Positions 6,334 to 14,271 of a DNA stretch of 16,534 bases are shown in pieces (position 1 is the first letter of the stretch; each line of letters opens with the position of its first letter). Position numbers and translations under genes: made by a program. The DNA is from Chloroflexota bacterium (GTDB lineage: Bacteria; Chloroflexota; Chloroflexia; Chloroflexales; Kallotenuaceae). The notes beneath the pieces were generated by a model. That model saw only the letters and a program-made list of their open reading frames with translations, did no database searches and was not told the origin of the DNA. The DNA is taken from positions 1 to 16,534 of the forward strand of contig JAFAYS010001148.1 of assembly GCA_019240175.1 (NCBI GenBank). Direction: 5' to 3'.

Positions 6334-7685
6334 GGCCTCCCGGCGGCGGGAACGTTGCCGCCCAATGTCGCCAGCGTGGTCGAAGCGCGATCACTGTACA
6401 GCAGTGAAAAGTGTGGGTTGAGATCGACGGCGCGCTGGAGATAGTCCCGCGCCTGGTCGTTGTGGCCCAGCGCCTGCGCGATGATGCCGGCGTGAAACAG
6501 CTTGAGCGGATCGTCGGTGCCGAGCCGCAATGCCTCGGCGGCGTAGCGCTGCGCCTCGACGTAGCTGCCGCTGGTGTACAGCGTCCAGGCCAGGCTGTCG
6601 GCGGCGTGGATGCTGGGCCGGGCCGCGTAGGCCGCGCGCGCTTTGGCCAGCGCTTGGGGCAGCTCGATCGCGTGGTCGGCGCAGAAAAGCGCCAGCTCAA
6701 GGTCGGTGTTGACGCCGTTGTCGCCGAGCAGTTTGTCGATCGTGAGCACCAGATCGTACTGTTGCTGCGCTCGCTGTTGATCGCCCTCGATTGCGTACAC
6801 GTCGCCCAGCGCGATCAGATATTCCGGCAGTGGCATGCGCTGTGTAGCGGCGCTGTACAGCTCGATCGCTTCGGCGTGGCGGCCTTGCGCGGCGCGAACA
6901 CGGGCCAGCCCGGCCTGCGCGTGAGCGTACTCCGGCAGTCGCGCCAGCGCCTCGCGGTACTGCTGCTCGGCGGCCTTGAGATCGCCCTCGTTGAAGTAGA
7001 GATGGCCAAGCTGCACGCGCACCCACTGCGTATTTTCGGCGGTCGGGCCGCCGGCGGTGACGGCCTGCTGCATGGCATCGATCGCGCCTTGTCGATCGCC
7101 GTACAGTTCGCGCAGATACGAGACCCGGCTGTAGGAGCTGAGATCGGGCCGCAGATCGACCATCTGCTGGATCGTTGCAACCGCCGCGTCGTACTGTCCC
7201 AGCTCGATCTGCGCGTCGCCGATTACGCCGTAGATGCGCGGCACCGATGGATTGATCGAGCGGGCCTGCTCGCCCAGCTTGAGCGCCGCGCGAAAATCGT
7301 GACGCGCCAGCGCCAGCGAGCCCTTGCCGATCAGTGCCTCGACATGCTGTGGATCGCGTTTGAGTGCCGTGTCGAAGACTGACTCGGCTTTGGTGTAGTA
7401 GCTGGGATCGCCGGTCTCGCGCGCCTGCTGAAGATAGGCGTGGCCCAGCAGCGCGTAGCTATCCACGTGGCCGGGATTGCGCCGAATGCGACTCTGCAAA
7501 GTCTGGATCTGGCTTGCGGTGCGGCTCGACAGCTGGGGTGCGTCGATCGTTTGCGGCTGGCCCAGCGTTCGGCCGACGAGCGTCGCCGGCGATTGGCTGG
7601 GCCGGATCAGCAACAGAGCCGCCGCCAGCGCCAGCAGGGCCAGCGTCACCACGGGCAGATTGCGATCGAGATGGAGACTACGCAT
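6330..7685 (-). CDS. Membrane-anchored TPR-repeat protein
   Basis: 451 aa; ATG preceded by GGAG about 8 nt upstream. A hydrophobic segment at residues about 11-27 suggests an N-terminal anchor or uncleaved signal, placing the rest outside the membrane. From about residue 75 to 427 there are consecutive TPR-like helix pairs, for example DSYALLGHAYLQQA, EALIGKGSLALARHD, RIYGVIGDAQIELGQYD, RVQLGHLYFNEGDLKAAE and YLIALGDVYAIEGDQQRA. TPRs bind proteins, so this is a likely scaffold; the partner is unknown. The stop overlaps the transporter start by 4 nt, which indicates translational coupling and a shared role. No enzymatic domain is visible. Confidence 0.88.
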   Translation of the reverse strand: MRSLHLDRNLPVVTLALLALAAALLLIRPSQSPATLVGRTLGQPQTIDAPQLSSRTASQIQTLQSRIRRNPGHVDSYALLGHAYLQQARETGDPSYYTKAESVFDTALKRDPQHVEALIGKGSLALARHDFRAALKLGEQARSINPSVPRIYGVIGDAQIELGQYDAAVATIQQMVDLRPDLSSYSRVSYLRELYGDRQGAIDAMQQAVTAGGPTAENTQWVRVQLGHLYFNEGDLKAAEQQYREALARLPEYAHAQAGLARVRAAQGRHAEAIELYSAATQRMPLPEYLIALGDVYAIEGDQQRAQQQYDLVLTIDKLLGDNGVNTDLELALFCADHAIELPQALAKARAAYAARPSIHAADSLAWTLYTSGSYVEAQRYAAEALRLGTDDPLKLFHAGIIAQALGHNDQARDYLQRAVDLNPHFSLLYSDRASTTLATLGGNVPAAGRP

Positions 7686-7718
7686 TGTGTTTCTCCGCCT
7701 GTTGAAAAGGTTTGATCA

Positions 7719-7868
7719 GGCCCTCACCTCGCCCTGCGGGCGAACAAAGGAACAAGTGAACAAGGGAACAACTATCTTCTTTCGTTTGTTCTTTTGTTTC
7801 TTTGTTCCTTTGTTCTTTGGATAGGCCCTCACCCCCTGGCCCCCTCTCCCATTGCCATAGGAGAGGGG
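7719..7868. repeat. Composite intergenic repeat: GGCCCTCACC elements and GAACAANN inverted array
   Basis: This fills most of the 199-bp gap between the TPR and DUF4331 genes. Parts: GGCCCTCACC (7719-7728); a TCGCCC/GGGCGA hairpin (7729-7743); 8-bp units GAACAANN in a row from 7742; their mirror image ending at 7815, with an exact 14-bp inverted match (7742-7755 with 7802-7815); GGCCCTCACCCCC (7824-7836); and a hairpin CCCCTCTCC/GGAGAGGGG (7841-7849 with 7860-7868). GGCCCTCACCCCC recurs inverted at 12041-12053. It looks like a REP/MITE-style non-coding repeat. The last hairpin could also act as a terminator for DUF4331. Confidence 0.75.
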
Positions 7869-7884
7869 AAGCTGAGTGAGATCG

Positions 7885-9384
7885 CTACTCGGCCTTGACG
7901 TGGGAGGAGCCGATCGCGACGTGGTGCATATGCTCGTAGCCCTGGTGCGGCGTGCTGACGTAGGGGAAGCTCGCCAGGAACGGCAGCTCGTTGGCGTCCA
8001 CGCCGTCGCCGAGCGCGTTGTTCGGTGCGCGGTTGGGCAGGCCAAGCACGGCGTTCAGGATCGGGCCGTAGCCCTCGGCCAGCGCGCGCAGCTCGATGTC
8101 GGTCACGTCGTCGGCCAGGCGGCGGCCATTCGGGAAGCCGGCCAGATCGCCTTCGAGCACGCCCAGGCGATTGGGAGTGGCGCTCGGCGGCACGGCCATG
8201 TTGAGGCGCAGCAGATCGGCCTTGGTATTGCCCGTGAAGTTGAGATTTTCCACGCCGGGGATCTTGCCGGGCGGGACTTTGACGCCGGTGAGCAGGATCG
8301 CGACCAGATCGTTGCGGTTGGTCTCGGCGGCGTTGTCCAGCGCCGGGTAGAGCAGATTTTCCAGCTTGGTGACCTCAGGGCTGGTGTAGTACTGCGCGAA
8401 CTGCTGATCGGCCTGTGGGCGTGATGCGTTCCAATAATCCTTGCGGCCCAGCGGAATTACAACCTCGTTGATCAGCGGATTGCCCAGCCGCGACACCTGC
8501 ACATAGTCGCCGCTGTAGCGCACGGTGCCGTCGTTGCGCAGAACGCGGGTGCTGCGCCGCTTGGCCGTGGCATGCACGCCGATCACAGCGCGCGGATCGT
8601 TGACGCCGCTCGGCATTTTGCCGTCGCGAGTCAGCTCTTTGATCGGCACCTGGATCGCGATCGTGTGGACGTTGTAGCCGCCGACGCCGTCGACGCCACC
8701 GCCGGCTGGCAGCGGAAGGATATGCGCCGGATTGAAGGGCCGCAGTCCGGCCAGATCGAAGACCGAGCCGAGATCCACAAAGAAGGGATCGTCGCGCTGG
8801 CCGGCGAAGACTTTGTAGCCGCCCGGCAGATCGCGCACCGCCGCCGAGGCCAGCGCCTCATAGTCGGGCGTTGAGCGCGGCCCGATGTTCACCGGCGGCA
8901 CCGGCAGATTCGATCCCAGCACCTTGCTGTTGCCGACGCCGTTTTTGGTGTACTCGGTGCGGCGCACGCTGTAGAACTGGCGAATATTCCAGTCGGGATC
9001 GTCGAGTGCGTTGATCGGGCCGGTGTTGTACAAAAATGTGTTCTTGTTGCGCGTCTCGGTGCGGAACGAGAACTGGAAGGCGATCTCGCGCTGGGCGTCC
9101 ATGTCGTTGCTGACTTTGATCTCGTAGAAGACGTCGTCGCCGAAGTTGTTGAAGTTCGGGCCGCCCGCCGGCTCTTGCAGCGGAATGTAGTTGGCGATCA
9201 GCGTCACGGTGTCGGGCCGGTCGGGGCTGACAAAGGCATACACATCGGTGTTGTCGGCCTGGGGGTCGGCGCTGATCAACGGTGCCTCGCGGTGGCTGGA
9301 TGCGTCGGCGGCCTCGGGCAGCGCTGCGGTCGCGCCAATCACCAGCGCTGCCACGACGCATACGATACTTACAAGCTTGCGCAT
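7885..9384 (-). CDS. Secreted DUF4331-family protein
   Basis: 499 aa from the ATG at 9384, chosen because it starts a clean signal peptide (MRKLVSIVCVVAALVIG, cut near ADA-SS); the frame is open upstream to a GTG at 9459 without such a leader. The mature N-terminus SSHREAPLIS and then DNTDVYAFVSPD are the hallmark of DUF4331 proteins, whose molecular function is not established. Other family-like blocks are FYEIKVSND, FAGQRDDPFFVDLG, HTIAIQVPIKEL, NEVVIPLG and a C-terminal NELPFLASFPYVSTPHQG. The protein is soluble and extracytoplasmic, with a conserved His/Asp-rich start that could bind metal (inference). It precedes the TPR and HupE-type genes on the same strand. The ribosome site is weak (AAGGGAAAG about 7 nt upstream). 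Confidence 0.88.
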   Translation of the reverse strand: MRKLVSIVCVVAALVIGATAALPEAADASSHREAPLISADPQADNTDVYAFVSPDRPDTVTLIANYIPLQEPAGGPNFNNFGDDVFYEIKVSNDMDAQREIAFQFSFRTETRNKNTFLYNTGPINALDDPDWNIRQFYSVRRTEYTKNGVGNSKVLGSNLPVPPVNIGPRSTPDYEALASAAVRDLPGGYKVFAGQRDDPFFVDLGSVFDLAGLRPFNPAHILPLPAGGGVDGVGGYNVHTIAIQVPIKELTRDGKMPSGVNDPRAVIGVHATAKRRSTRVLRNDGTVRYSGDYVQVSRLGNPLINEVVIPLGRKDYWNASRPQADQQFAQYYTSPEVTKLENLLYPALDNAAETNRNDLVAILLTGVKVPPGKIPGVENLNFTGNTKADLLRLNMAVPPSATPNRLGVLEGDLAGFPNGRRLADDVTDIELRALAEGYGPILNAVLGLPNRAPNNALGDGVDANELPFLASFPYVSTPHQGYEHMHHVAIGSSHVKAE

Positions 9385-9570
9385 AAAAACTTTCCCTTTT
9401 GGCTGAGCGTGGTTTACCTCCGGTGATGAACAGATGGACCAAATGTCGGAGCATGGCACCTCCTGGCTGAGCAGACTCGGCTACCGAGACCGGCGGTGCG
9501 ATCGCTGGAACATGGGCCAAGATGCAGGCGAGGATGTGCTGAAATGTTCGATCGGCGAGGCGGTCAGATC

Positions 9571-9597
9571 AAAACAGGCTGTCGTAATGACAGCCTG
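9571..9597 (-). terminator. Terminator of the STAND ATPase gene
   Basis: CAGGCTGTC (9575-9583) and GACAGCCTG (9589-9597) form a perfect 9-bp stem with a 5-nt loop. On the minus strand the stem is followed by TTTT. It lies 55 nt after the ATPase stop and separates it from DUF4331. The rest of 9385-9651 shows no convincing gene or promoter. Confidence 0.7.
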
Positions 9598-9651
9598 AGT
9601 ATGCGGGAATCAACTGCTCAGCTTCCAGGTCAAAAACTGCTCATTTTTTGC

Positions 9652-11745
9652 TCATCCGGGGGCGGTGTTCAGCTCGCGCTGCCAGAGGATCTCGATCACG
9701 CGGGCGATGCCGGTCTTGAGGTGGCGGCGAAAGGTGCTGAAGGGCAGATCCAGCAGCTCGGCGGCCTGCTCCTGGGTGGCGGCGGGATGGAGGTAGGTGT
9801 GATACAGCGCGCGGTAGCATTTGGCCTCACGCGGCGAGGCTTGCAGCGACTCGACGGCGGATTTGACCAGCGTGTGCAGCGCCGCGACGCGGAACTGGGT
9901 ATCGGCCTGCGCGCCCGCCGCCTCGACGACTAGCCGCGACTTGAGCAGCGGATTGTCGCCCAGCAGCTCGGGATGGCTGAAGTGGCCGAGCACCTGGCGC
10001 ACCGCCGAGGCAAACTCGGTCGCGCTCAGCACGATCAGCTGCGGCGTGGACTGTGGACGCGGCAGCGCTGAGGTGACGTTCAGCTCGCGCTCGGCCAGCA
10101 GCGCCAGCCAGGCCAGCGGCGGCACGCTCCGCCAGTCGTGGCCGAAGACGCCGTAGCGCCGCTCGCCCACGACAAAATCGGCCTCGGGCAGCCGCGTCAG
10201 ATCGATGTAGCTCAGCACCGGCTGCCAGAAATCGGCGTCGGCGCACGGCGTAAACGATAGCGCCAGGCCGGGCGTGGTCATGTAGTGCTGCGCGCTCAGC
10301 ACGCCGAGCAAGCTCTGGATCGCCGAGACCGACTGGTAGTCGTCGCCCGACATCCAGAAGCGGAAAAAGGTTGCGACTTCGCCCTGTCGCAGCGGCGCGT
10401 TGGCTTGTATGTAGTTCCAGACCGCCTCCGTTGCCGGATCGATCTCGCGCTCGGCGGGTGTGGTCTGATGCAGCGCCAGCTTCATCTGAAGGCCGACCGG
10501 CTGCTGATCGGCGTTGCGGATCACGACCAGGTTTTCGGGCTGGCGTGCGAACCAGAACTCCGCCAGCCGCGCCGACTCCGTGCCCTCATGCCGCGCGATC
10601 ATCTCGATCAGCGCGGGCCGCTCGTGCTCCTGCGCGGTTGCGGCAAACAGGCTGCCGTTCTCCTGCCACTCGAAGAACTGGCAAAGCACCGGATTTTCGC
10701 GGTGCAGAAAGACATAATCGAAGAGCAAGCGCTGCTGCTCGTGCTGGCCCGCGTGGTGGAAGCTGTGGGCGTAGTAAACCCGCGCCCGGCGATGTAGCTC
10801 GGCGTACCAGTCTGGGTTGCGCCAGCGCAGATCGGCGACCAGCGCCTCGCGGGCCAGATCGTGGGGGAAGACGCCGCGTCGCCCGGCCTCGATAAACGAC
10901 AGGCCGCGCAGCCAATCGAACAGCTCGTGCGCGTCGGGCGTGCCCAGCATCTCACAGAGCAGCGCCTCGGTCATCAGATGAACGAGCGCGCAGGCTTCCA
11001 GCGCGGTGCGATGCGCCGGACCCGGCACTTTTTGTACGAAATGCTCAAGTAGCGTTTTGATCACATCCGGCGCGGTCGCGGGCTGGAAGCGAATATCCTG
11101 GCGCTGGGCGAACACATCCGCCACCAGCGAGAGCGCCAGCGGATGGCCATGCGTGAAGTTCAGGACCGCGCGCTGCTGCTCAAACGGCACCGCGCGCTGC
11201 GTCAGGTAGCGCTGGCTCTCGTCCGGGCTCAAGTTGCGCAGCGGCAGCACGCGAATCAGCGCCTGCCAGCCGGGATCGGTGCGCCAGGCCAGCGCGGGCG
11301 GTCTGCGATCGGCCAGCACGATCAGCGCCTGCTCGGGAAGATTGGGTAGAAAATGGTCGCGCAGCCAGGCGTCCAGCGGTGCGAGCTTCTCGTAGGTGTC
11401 GATCAGCAGCACCTGGCGAGCGGGATGCGCGGCCAGCGCGGTCAGCGGCGTCTCGGACAGGTCCAGATTCAGCGCCAGCCGCAGCGCGTGCAAAAAGCCA
11501 TCCGGCGACGGATCGATGCTGCGTCCGTCGAGCGCAATCACTGGAATCATGGCCTGCTGGCAGAAACGCGCGAACTGCTGTAGCAGCGTGGTCTTGCCGA
11601 CGCCGCCGGGACCGTACACATGCAGTAGACAAAACGGCAACTCGTCGGCGATCAGCGCGGCGCGAAACACAGCTAGCTCGTCGGCGCGGCCCACAAAGCG
11701 GTCGTGTCGCGCCGCGCTCAAACGATCCGCCAAACGCATGACCAT
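9652..11745 (-). CDS. STAND-type ATPase regulator with GNAT-like middle and C-terminal HTH
   Basis: 697 aa from the ATG at 11745, which has AGGAGG 8 nt upstream (an in-frame start at 11784 lacks this). N-terminal NTPase: FVGRADEL, Walker A GPGGVGKTT (45-53), Walker B VLLIDTYE (about 112-119), an Arg-rich LADRRPP sensor-like segment, and GHPLAL (200-205), the pattern of STAND/NB-ARC signalling ATPases. Helical winged-helix-like sequence follows. Residues about 400-560 resemble an acetyltransferase (GNAT) fold: ENLVVIRNADQQPVG, then APLRQGEVATFFRFWM and a later FGHDWR. The end (about 638-697) is a sigma-region-4/LuxR-like HTH (ATQEQAAELLDLPFSTFRRH). Likely an ATP-switched transcription regulator; ligand and targets are unknown. 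The GNAT call is by eye only. Monocistronic, ended by the hairpin at 9571-9597. Confidence 0.82.
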   Translation of the reverse strand: MVMRLADRLSAARHDRFVGRADELAVFRAALIADELPFCLLHVYGPGGVGKTTLLQQFARFCQQAMIPVIALDGRSIDPSPDGFLHALRLALNLDLSETPLTALAAHPARQVLLIDTYEKLAPLDAWLRDHFLPNLPEQALIVLADRRPPALAWRTDPGWQALIRVLPLRNLSPDESQRYLTQRAVPFEQQRAVLNFTHGHPLALSLVADVFAQRQDIRFQPATAPDVIKTLLEHFVQKVPGPAHRTALEACALVHLMTEALLCEMLGTPDAHELFDWLRGLSFIEAGRRGVFPHDLAREALVADLRWRNPDWYAELHRRARVYYAHSFHHAGQHEQQRLLFDYVFLHRENPVLCQFFEWQENGSLFAATAQEHERPALIEMIARHEGTESARLAEFWFARQPENLVVIRNADQQPVGLQMKLALHQTTPAEREIDPATEAVWNYIQANAPLRQGEVATFFRFWMSGDDYQSVSAIQSLLGVLSAQHYMTTPGLALSFTPCADADFWQPVLSYIDLTRLPEADFVVGERRYGVFGHDWRSVPPLAWLALLAERELNVTSALPRPQSTPQLIVLSATEFASAVRQVLGHFSHPELLGDNPLLKSRLVVEAAGAQADTQFRVAALHTLVKSAVESLQASPREAKCYRALYHTYLHPAATQEQAAELLDLPFSTFRRHLKTGIARVIEILWQRELNTAPG

Positions 11746-11927
11746 AGGCTCTTCCTCCTGAGCAGGCGCTCGCTGTTTGATCAAGCTGCGCAGCCTGGAT
11801 CATCTAGAAACAGATCGAAGGCGCTGGTTGGTGGCTGGGATGTTTCTGCTGAGCGCTGCGCGAAGTCCTGAGGATCTGGCGGCGACGGGGAGTGCGTGCC
11901 GTGTTTGTAGTGTACACCAGGCGTCAA

Positions 11928-12053
11928 GAACGAAGAACCTAGAACCCAGAACCTAGAACCTAACGAAAGAACCAAGAAGTACCAAAATCCCCCTCGCCTG
12001 TGCCGAAGGCGACGGGAGAGGGGGAAAGGCCGAAGGCCAAGGGGGTGAGGGCC
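11928..12053. repeat. Composite intergenic repeat: GAACCTA tandem units and GGGGGTGAGGGCC element
   Basis: Lies in the 395-bp gap between the divergent ATPase and permease genes. Five 7-bp units of GAACCTA type run 11928-11962, with a further GAACCAA at 11969. Next come a hairpin TCCCCCTC (11988-11995) with GAGGGGGA (12018-12025) enclosing GCC/GGC, a GGCC-GAA-GGCC hairpin (12028-12038) and GGGGGTGAGGGCC (12041-12053). That last 13-mer is the exact reverse complement of 7824-7836, so this is a second, inverted copy of the same repeat family. In 11746-11927 I see only the ATPase ribosome site (AGGAGG at 11754-11759, - strand) and no clear promoter. Confidence 0.72.
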
Positions 12054-12089
12054 TGGTTTCCTCCACGCCTGCCCACCTCCAAATTTCGG

Positions 12090-12118
12090 TTGCGGCGCTG
12101 GCAGCGCTGCTCTATAAT
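12090..12118 (+). promoter_or_regulatory. Sigma-70-type promoter of the permease/NUDIX operon
   Basis: -35 TTGCGG (12090-12095), 17-bp spacer, -10 TATAAT (12113-12118). The -10 is a perfect consensus. Transcription would start about 15 nt before the ATG at 12141. A GCGCTGGCAGCGC inverted repeat fills part of the spacer and could be an operator. Confidence 0.8.
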
Positions 12119-12140
12119 CCCTTCTTGCTAAGAGGTGAGC

Positions 12141-12935
12141 ATGATACGTATGTGGCGAGTCTATAAGGCGCTGGTTCGGCGTGAGATCCGTCTGGTCATG
12201 GCCTATCGCGTACAGATGGTGATCTGGCTGATCACCGGCATCTTGCCGCTAATTATGCTCTCGGCCTGGCTAACCCTGGGCGAGGGCGGCCCCGTGGGCT
12301 CGTTTACGCCCACCGACTTCATCGCGTACTACCTGGCGGCGATCTTTGTCCGTCAGATGACCGGCGTTTGGATCATCTGGGATCTCGACTACCAGATCCG
12401 TCAGGGCGAGTTCTCCACGCTGCTATTGCGACCGCTCGACCCCATGCACGAGTTCGCGGCGCGCGGGCTGGGAGGCAAATGGCAGCGTTTCTGGATGCTG
12501 CTGCCGGTGCTCACCATCGCCGCGCTGCTGACCGGCGTCCGCTACAGTGTGAGTCCGCTGAATCTGCTGGCCTTTATCCTGGCCATGATCGGCGCGTGGA
12601 TGCTCAGCTTTCTGATCCAGTATATCAACGGGCTGCTGGCCTTCTGGATCACCCAGGCCGTCGCGGTCTTCGATCTGTGGTTTGGCCTGTGGACGATCCT
12701 CTCGGGCTACCTGATCCCGCTTGAGCTGCTGCCCCGCGCCGTAGGTCAGGTCGCCTATTGGCTGCCCTTTCGCTACCAGCTGGCGGTGCCGCTTGAGATT
12801 GCGCTGGGCCGTTTGCAAGGGGCCGATTTGCTGCTCAGCCTGGGCATGCAAGCCTTCTGGATCGCTGTGATGTATGGTGTGTGCCGGATGTTATGGCGGC
12901 GCGGCATCAAAAAGTATAGCGCCGTCGGAGCCTGA
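12141..12935 (+). CDS. ABC-2 family (DUF990-type) transporter permease, subunit 1
   Basis: 264 aa. The ATG at 12141 has AGAGG 5 nt upstream; the in-frame GTG at 12135 overlaps that site. About six hydrophobic segments are visible, including VQMVIWLITGILPLIMLSAW, FIAYYLAAIFVRQMTGVWII, LLPVLTIAALLTG, LLAFILAMIGAWMLSFLI and FGLWTILSGYLIPLELLP. The cytoplasmic stretch YQIRQGEFSTLLLRPLDP is typical of the permeases grouped as COG4587/COG3694, which normally work as a pair with a COG4586-type ATPase. Substrate unknown; efflux is the usual assumption. The partner permease is at 13472, with a NUDIX gene between. First gene of the operon. Confidence 0.85.
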   Translation: MIRMWRVYKALVRREIRLVMAYRVQMVIWLITGILPLIMLSAWLTLGEGGPVGSFTPTDFIAYYLAAIFVRQMTGVWIIWDLDYQIRQGEFSTLLLRPLDPMHEFAARGLGGKWQRFWMLLPVLTIAALLTGVRYSVSPLNLLAFILAMIGAWMLSFLIQYINGLLAFWITQAVAVFDLWFGLWTILSGYLIPLELLPRAVGQVAYWLPFRYQLAVPLEIALGRLQGADLLLSLGMQAFWIAVMYGVCRMLWRRGIKKYSAVGA

Positions 12936-12977
12936 GCCGCGCCGGGTGTCATCGTTCGTTAGCAAAGGAAAGCCGCC

Positions 12978-13460
12978 GTGAAGAAGCAATCGCCCGTCGA
13001 TCCCAAGACCAAGCTATTCAACCGTGTCGCGGCGATCGTGGTGCGCGACGGCTGCGTGCTGACTCACGAGGCGCTCAACGAGCAGGGCCAGGCCTATCAG
13101 GCGCTGCCCGGCGGCAAGCTGGAGCCCAACGAGACCGCGATCCAATGCCTGGTGCGCGAGCTGCGCGAAGAGTTCGCCGTCGAGATCGATGTGGATCAGC
13201 TGGTCTTCGTCGGCGAGGGCATGTTTCTCAAGCGTGGCAAGCAGATGCATGAGATCGTGCTCTACTTTGTGGCGCATCTGGTCGATCCCGAGGCCGAGGT
13301 GCGCAGCCAGGAGGACAAGATCCAGGCGCGCTGGCTGCCGATCGAGGGCGGGCTGGGACGGCTGCTGCCGCAGTGGCTGCGCAGCGAGCTGCCGCGTCTG
13401 GCCGCCGCCGGCTGGGAAGCGCCGGCCCGCTATCTCGTCTCCTACGATCTGATCGAATAA
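12978..13460 (+). CDS. NUDIX hydrolase
   Basis: 160 aa, GTG start with AAAGGAAAG upstream. The Nudix box is G46-x5-E52-x7-R60-E-L-x-E64-E65-x-A67 (PGGKLEPNETA, then VRELREEF), with all catalytic Glu/Arg present and the box's late Gly changed to Ala. These cytoplasmic enzymes cleave a nucleoside diphosphate linked to another group with Mg2+; this sequence does not identify the substrate. It sits between two permease genes (gaps of 42 and 11 nt), an unusual place for a housekeeping enzyme. Insertion into a permease operon, or hydrolysis of something related to the transported compound, are both open. Confidence 0.9.
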   Translation: MKKQSPVDPKTKLFNRVAAIVVRDGCVLTHEALNEQGQAYQALPGGKLEPNETAIQCLVRELREEFAVEIDVDQLVFVGEGMFLKRGKQMHEIVLYFVAHLVDPEAEVRSQEDKIQARWLPIEGGLGRLLPQWLRSELPRLAAAGWEAPARYLVSYDLIE

Positions 13461-13471
13461 AGTGGATTGTT

Positions 13472-14260
13472 ATGCTGCGCTATCTGCGATTATTACGCAT
13501 CTTCTATAAAGCCAGCCTGCTGACCGAGCTGGAATACCGCGCCAATTTCCTGGTCCATGGCTTCTTCAGCATCGGCTGGACCTTCTGGATCTGGATCGGC
13601 GTGGCGGTCTTTTATCAGCATACCGAGAACCTGGCCGGCTGGACCTACTACGAGGCGATTGTGGTCGTCGGGATGTTCCAGGTCTTCTCCGGGCTGATCG
13701 AGGCGCTGCTGCGGCCCAACATCCAGGCGATCATCGAGCATATTCGTAAAGGCACGCTCGATTTCATTTTGTTGAAGCCGGTCGATAGTCAGTTCTTCGT
13801 TTCCACGCGGCAGTTCATCTTCTGGAAGCTGCTGGATATGCTGGTCGGCTTTGCGGTGGTGATCTACGCGCTGTCGCGGCTGGCGATCGTGCCGTCGCTC
13901 GGCAGCGTGGCGCTCTTCCTGGTGATGATCATCCTGGGCGCGATCATGCTCTACTCGGTCTGGATGGCGATGATCACCTCGGCCTTCTGGTTTGTGCGCG
14001 TGGATAATATCTCCGAGCTGATCTACTCGTTCTTCGAGGCCGGGCGCTTTCCGGTCAGCGTGTTTCGGGGCGTGGTGCGCTTTACGCTCACGTTTATCGT
14101 GCCGATCGCGTTTATGACGACGTTTCCAGCCGCCGTGCTGCTCGATAAGCTCGACTGGCGCTATGTCTGGATGGCCCTACCGCTCGCGCTGAGCTTTTTC
14201 GGGCTGAGCGTCTGGTTTTGGCGGTTTGCGCTGCGGTTTTATACCAGCGCCAGTAGCTAA
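13472..14260 (+). CDS. ABC-2 family (DUF990-type) transporter permease, subunit 2
   Basis: 262 aa. The ATG at 13472 follows AGTGGA; the frame is open 99 nt upstream, but that would overlap the NUDIX gene. An N-terminal amphipathic stretch (LRLLRIFYKASLLTELEYR) precedes about six membrane segments, for example FFSIGWTFWIWIGVAVFY, VALFLVMIILGAIMLYSVW, FIVPIAFMTTFPAAVLL and ALPLALSFFGLSVWFW. The loop HIRKGTLDFILLKPVDSQF matches the RQGEFSTLLLRPLDP loop of the first permease, which is where the ATPase coupling helix would sit. Together they should form a heterodimeric membrane channel. No ATPase gene lies within the window. Confidence 0.86.
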   Translation: MLRYLRLLRIFYKASLLTELEYRANFLVHGFFSIGWTFWIWIGVAVFYQHTENLAGWTYYEAIVVVGMFQVFSGLIEALLRPNIQAIIEHIRKGTLDFILLKPVDSQFFVSTRQFIFWKLLDMLVGFAVVIYALSRLAIVPSLGSVALFLVMIILGAIMLYSVWMAMITSAFWFVRVDNISELIYSFFEAGRFPVSVFRGVVRFTLTFIVPIAFMTTFPAAVLLDKLDWRYVWMALPLALSFFGLSVWFWRFALRFYTSASS

Positions 14261-14271
14261 GGAGGAAGCGT

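Noticed and set aside
6411..7382. 323-codon open frame on the plus strand
   Set aside because: It is antisense to the TPR gene, whose repeats are clear; no motif or ribosome site supports the plus frame.
7742..7815. Possible CRISPR array
   Set aside because: Units are 8 bp with no spacers, and the two halves are inverted; no cas genes are nearby.
8858..9454. Overlapping minus-strand reading frame starting at the AGGAGG-ATG upstream of DUF4331
   Set aside because: Beyond the first about 70 bases it is the +1 frame of DUF4331 and is Arg-rich with no domain; kept only as a possible leader signal.
11895..11930. Possible minus-strand promoter (TTGACG near 11922-11927, TACACT downstream)
   Set aside because: The spacing between the two hexamers is far too short for a sigma-70 promoter, and no other -10 fits.
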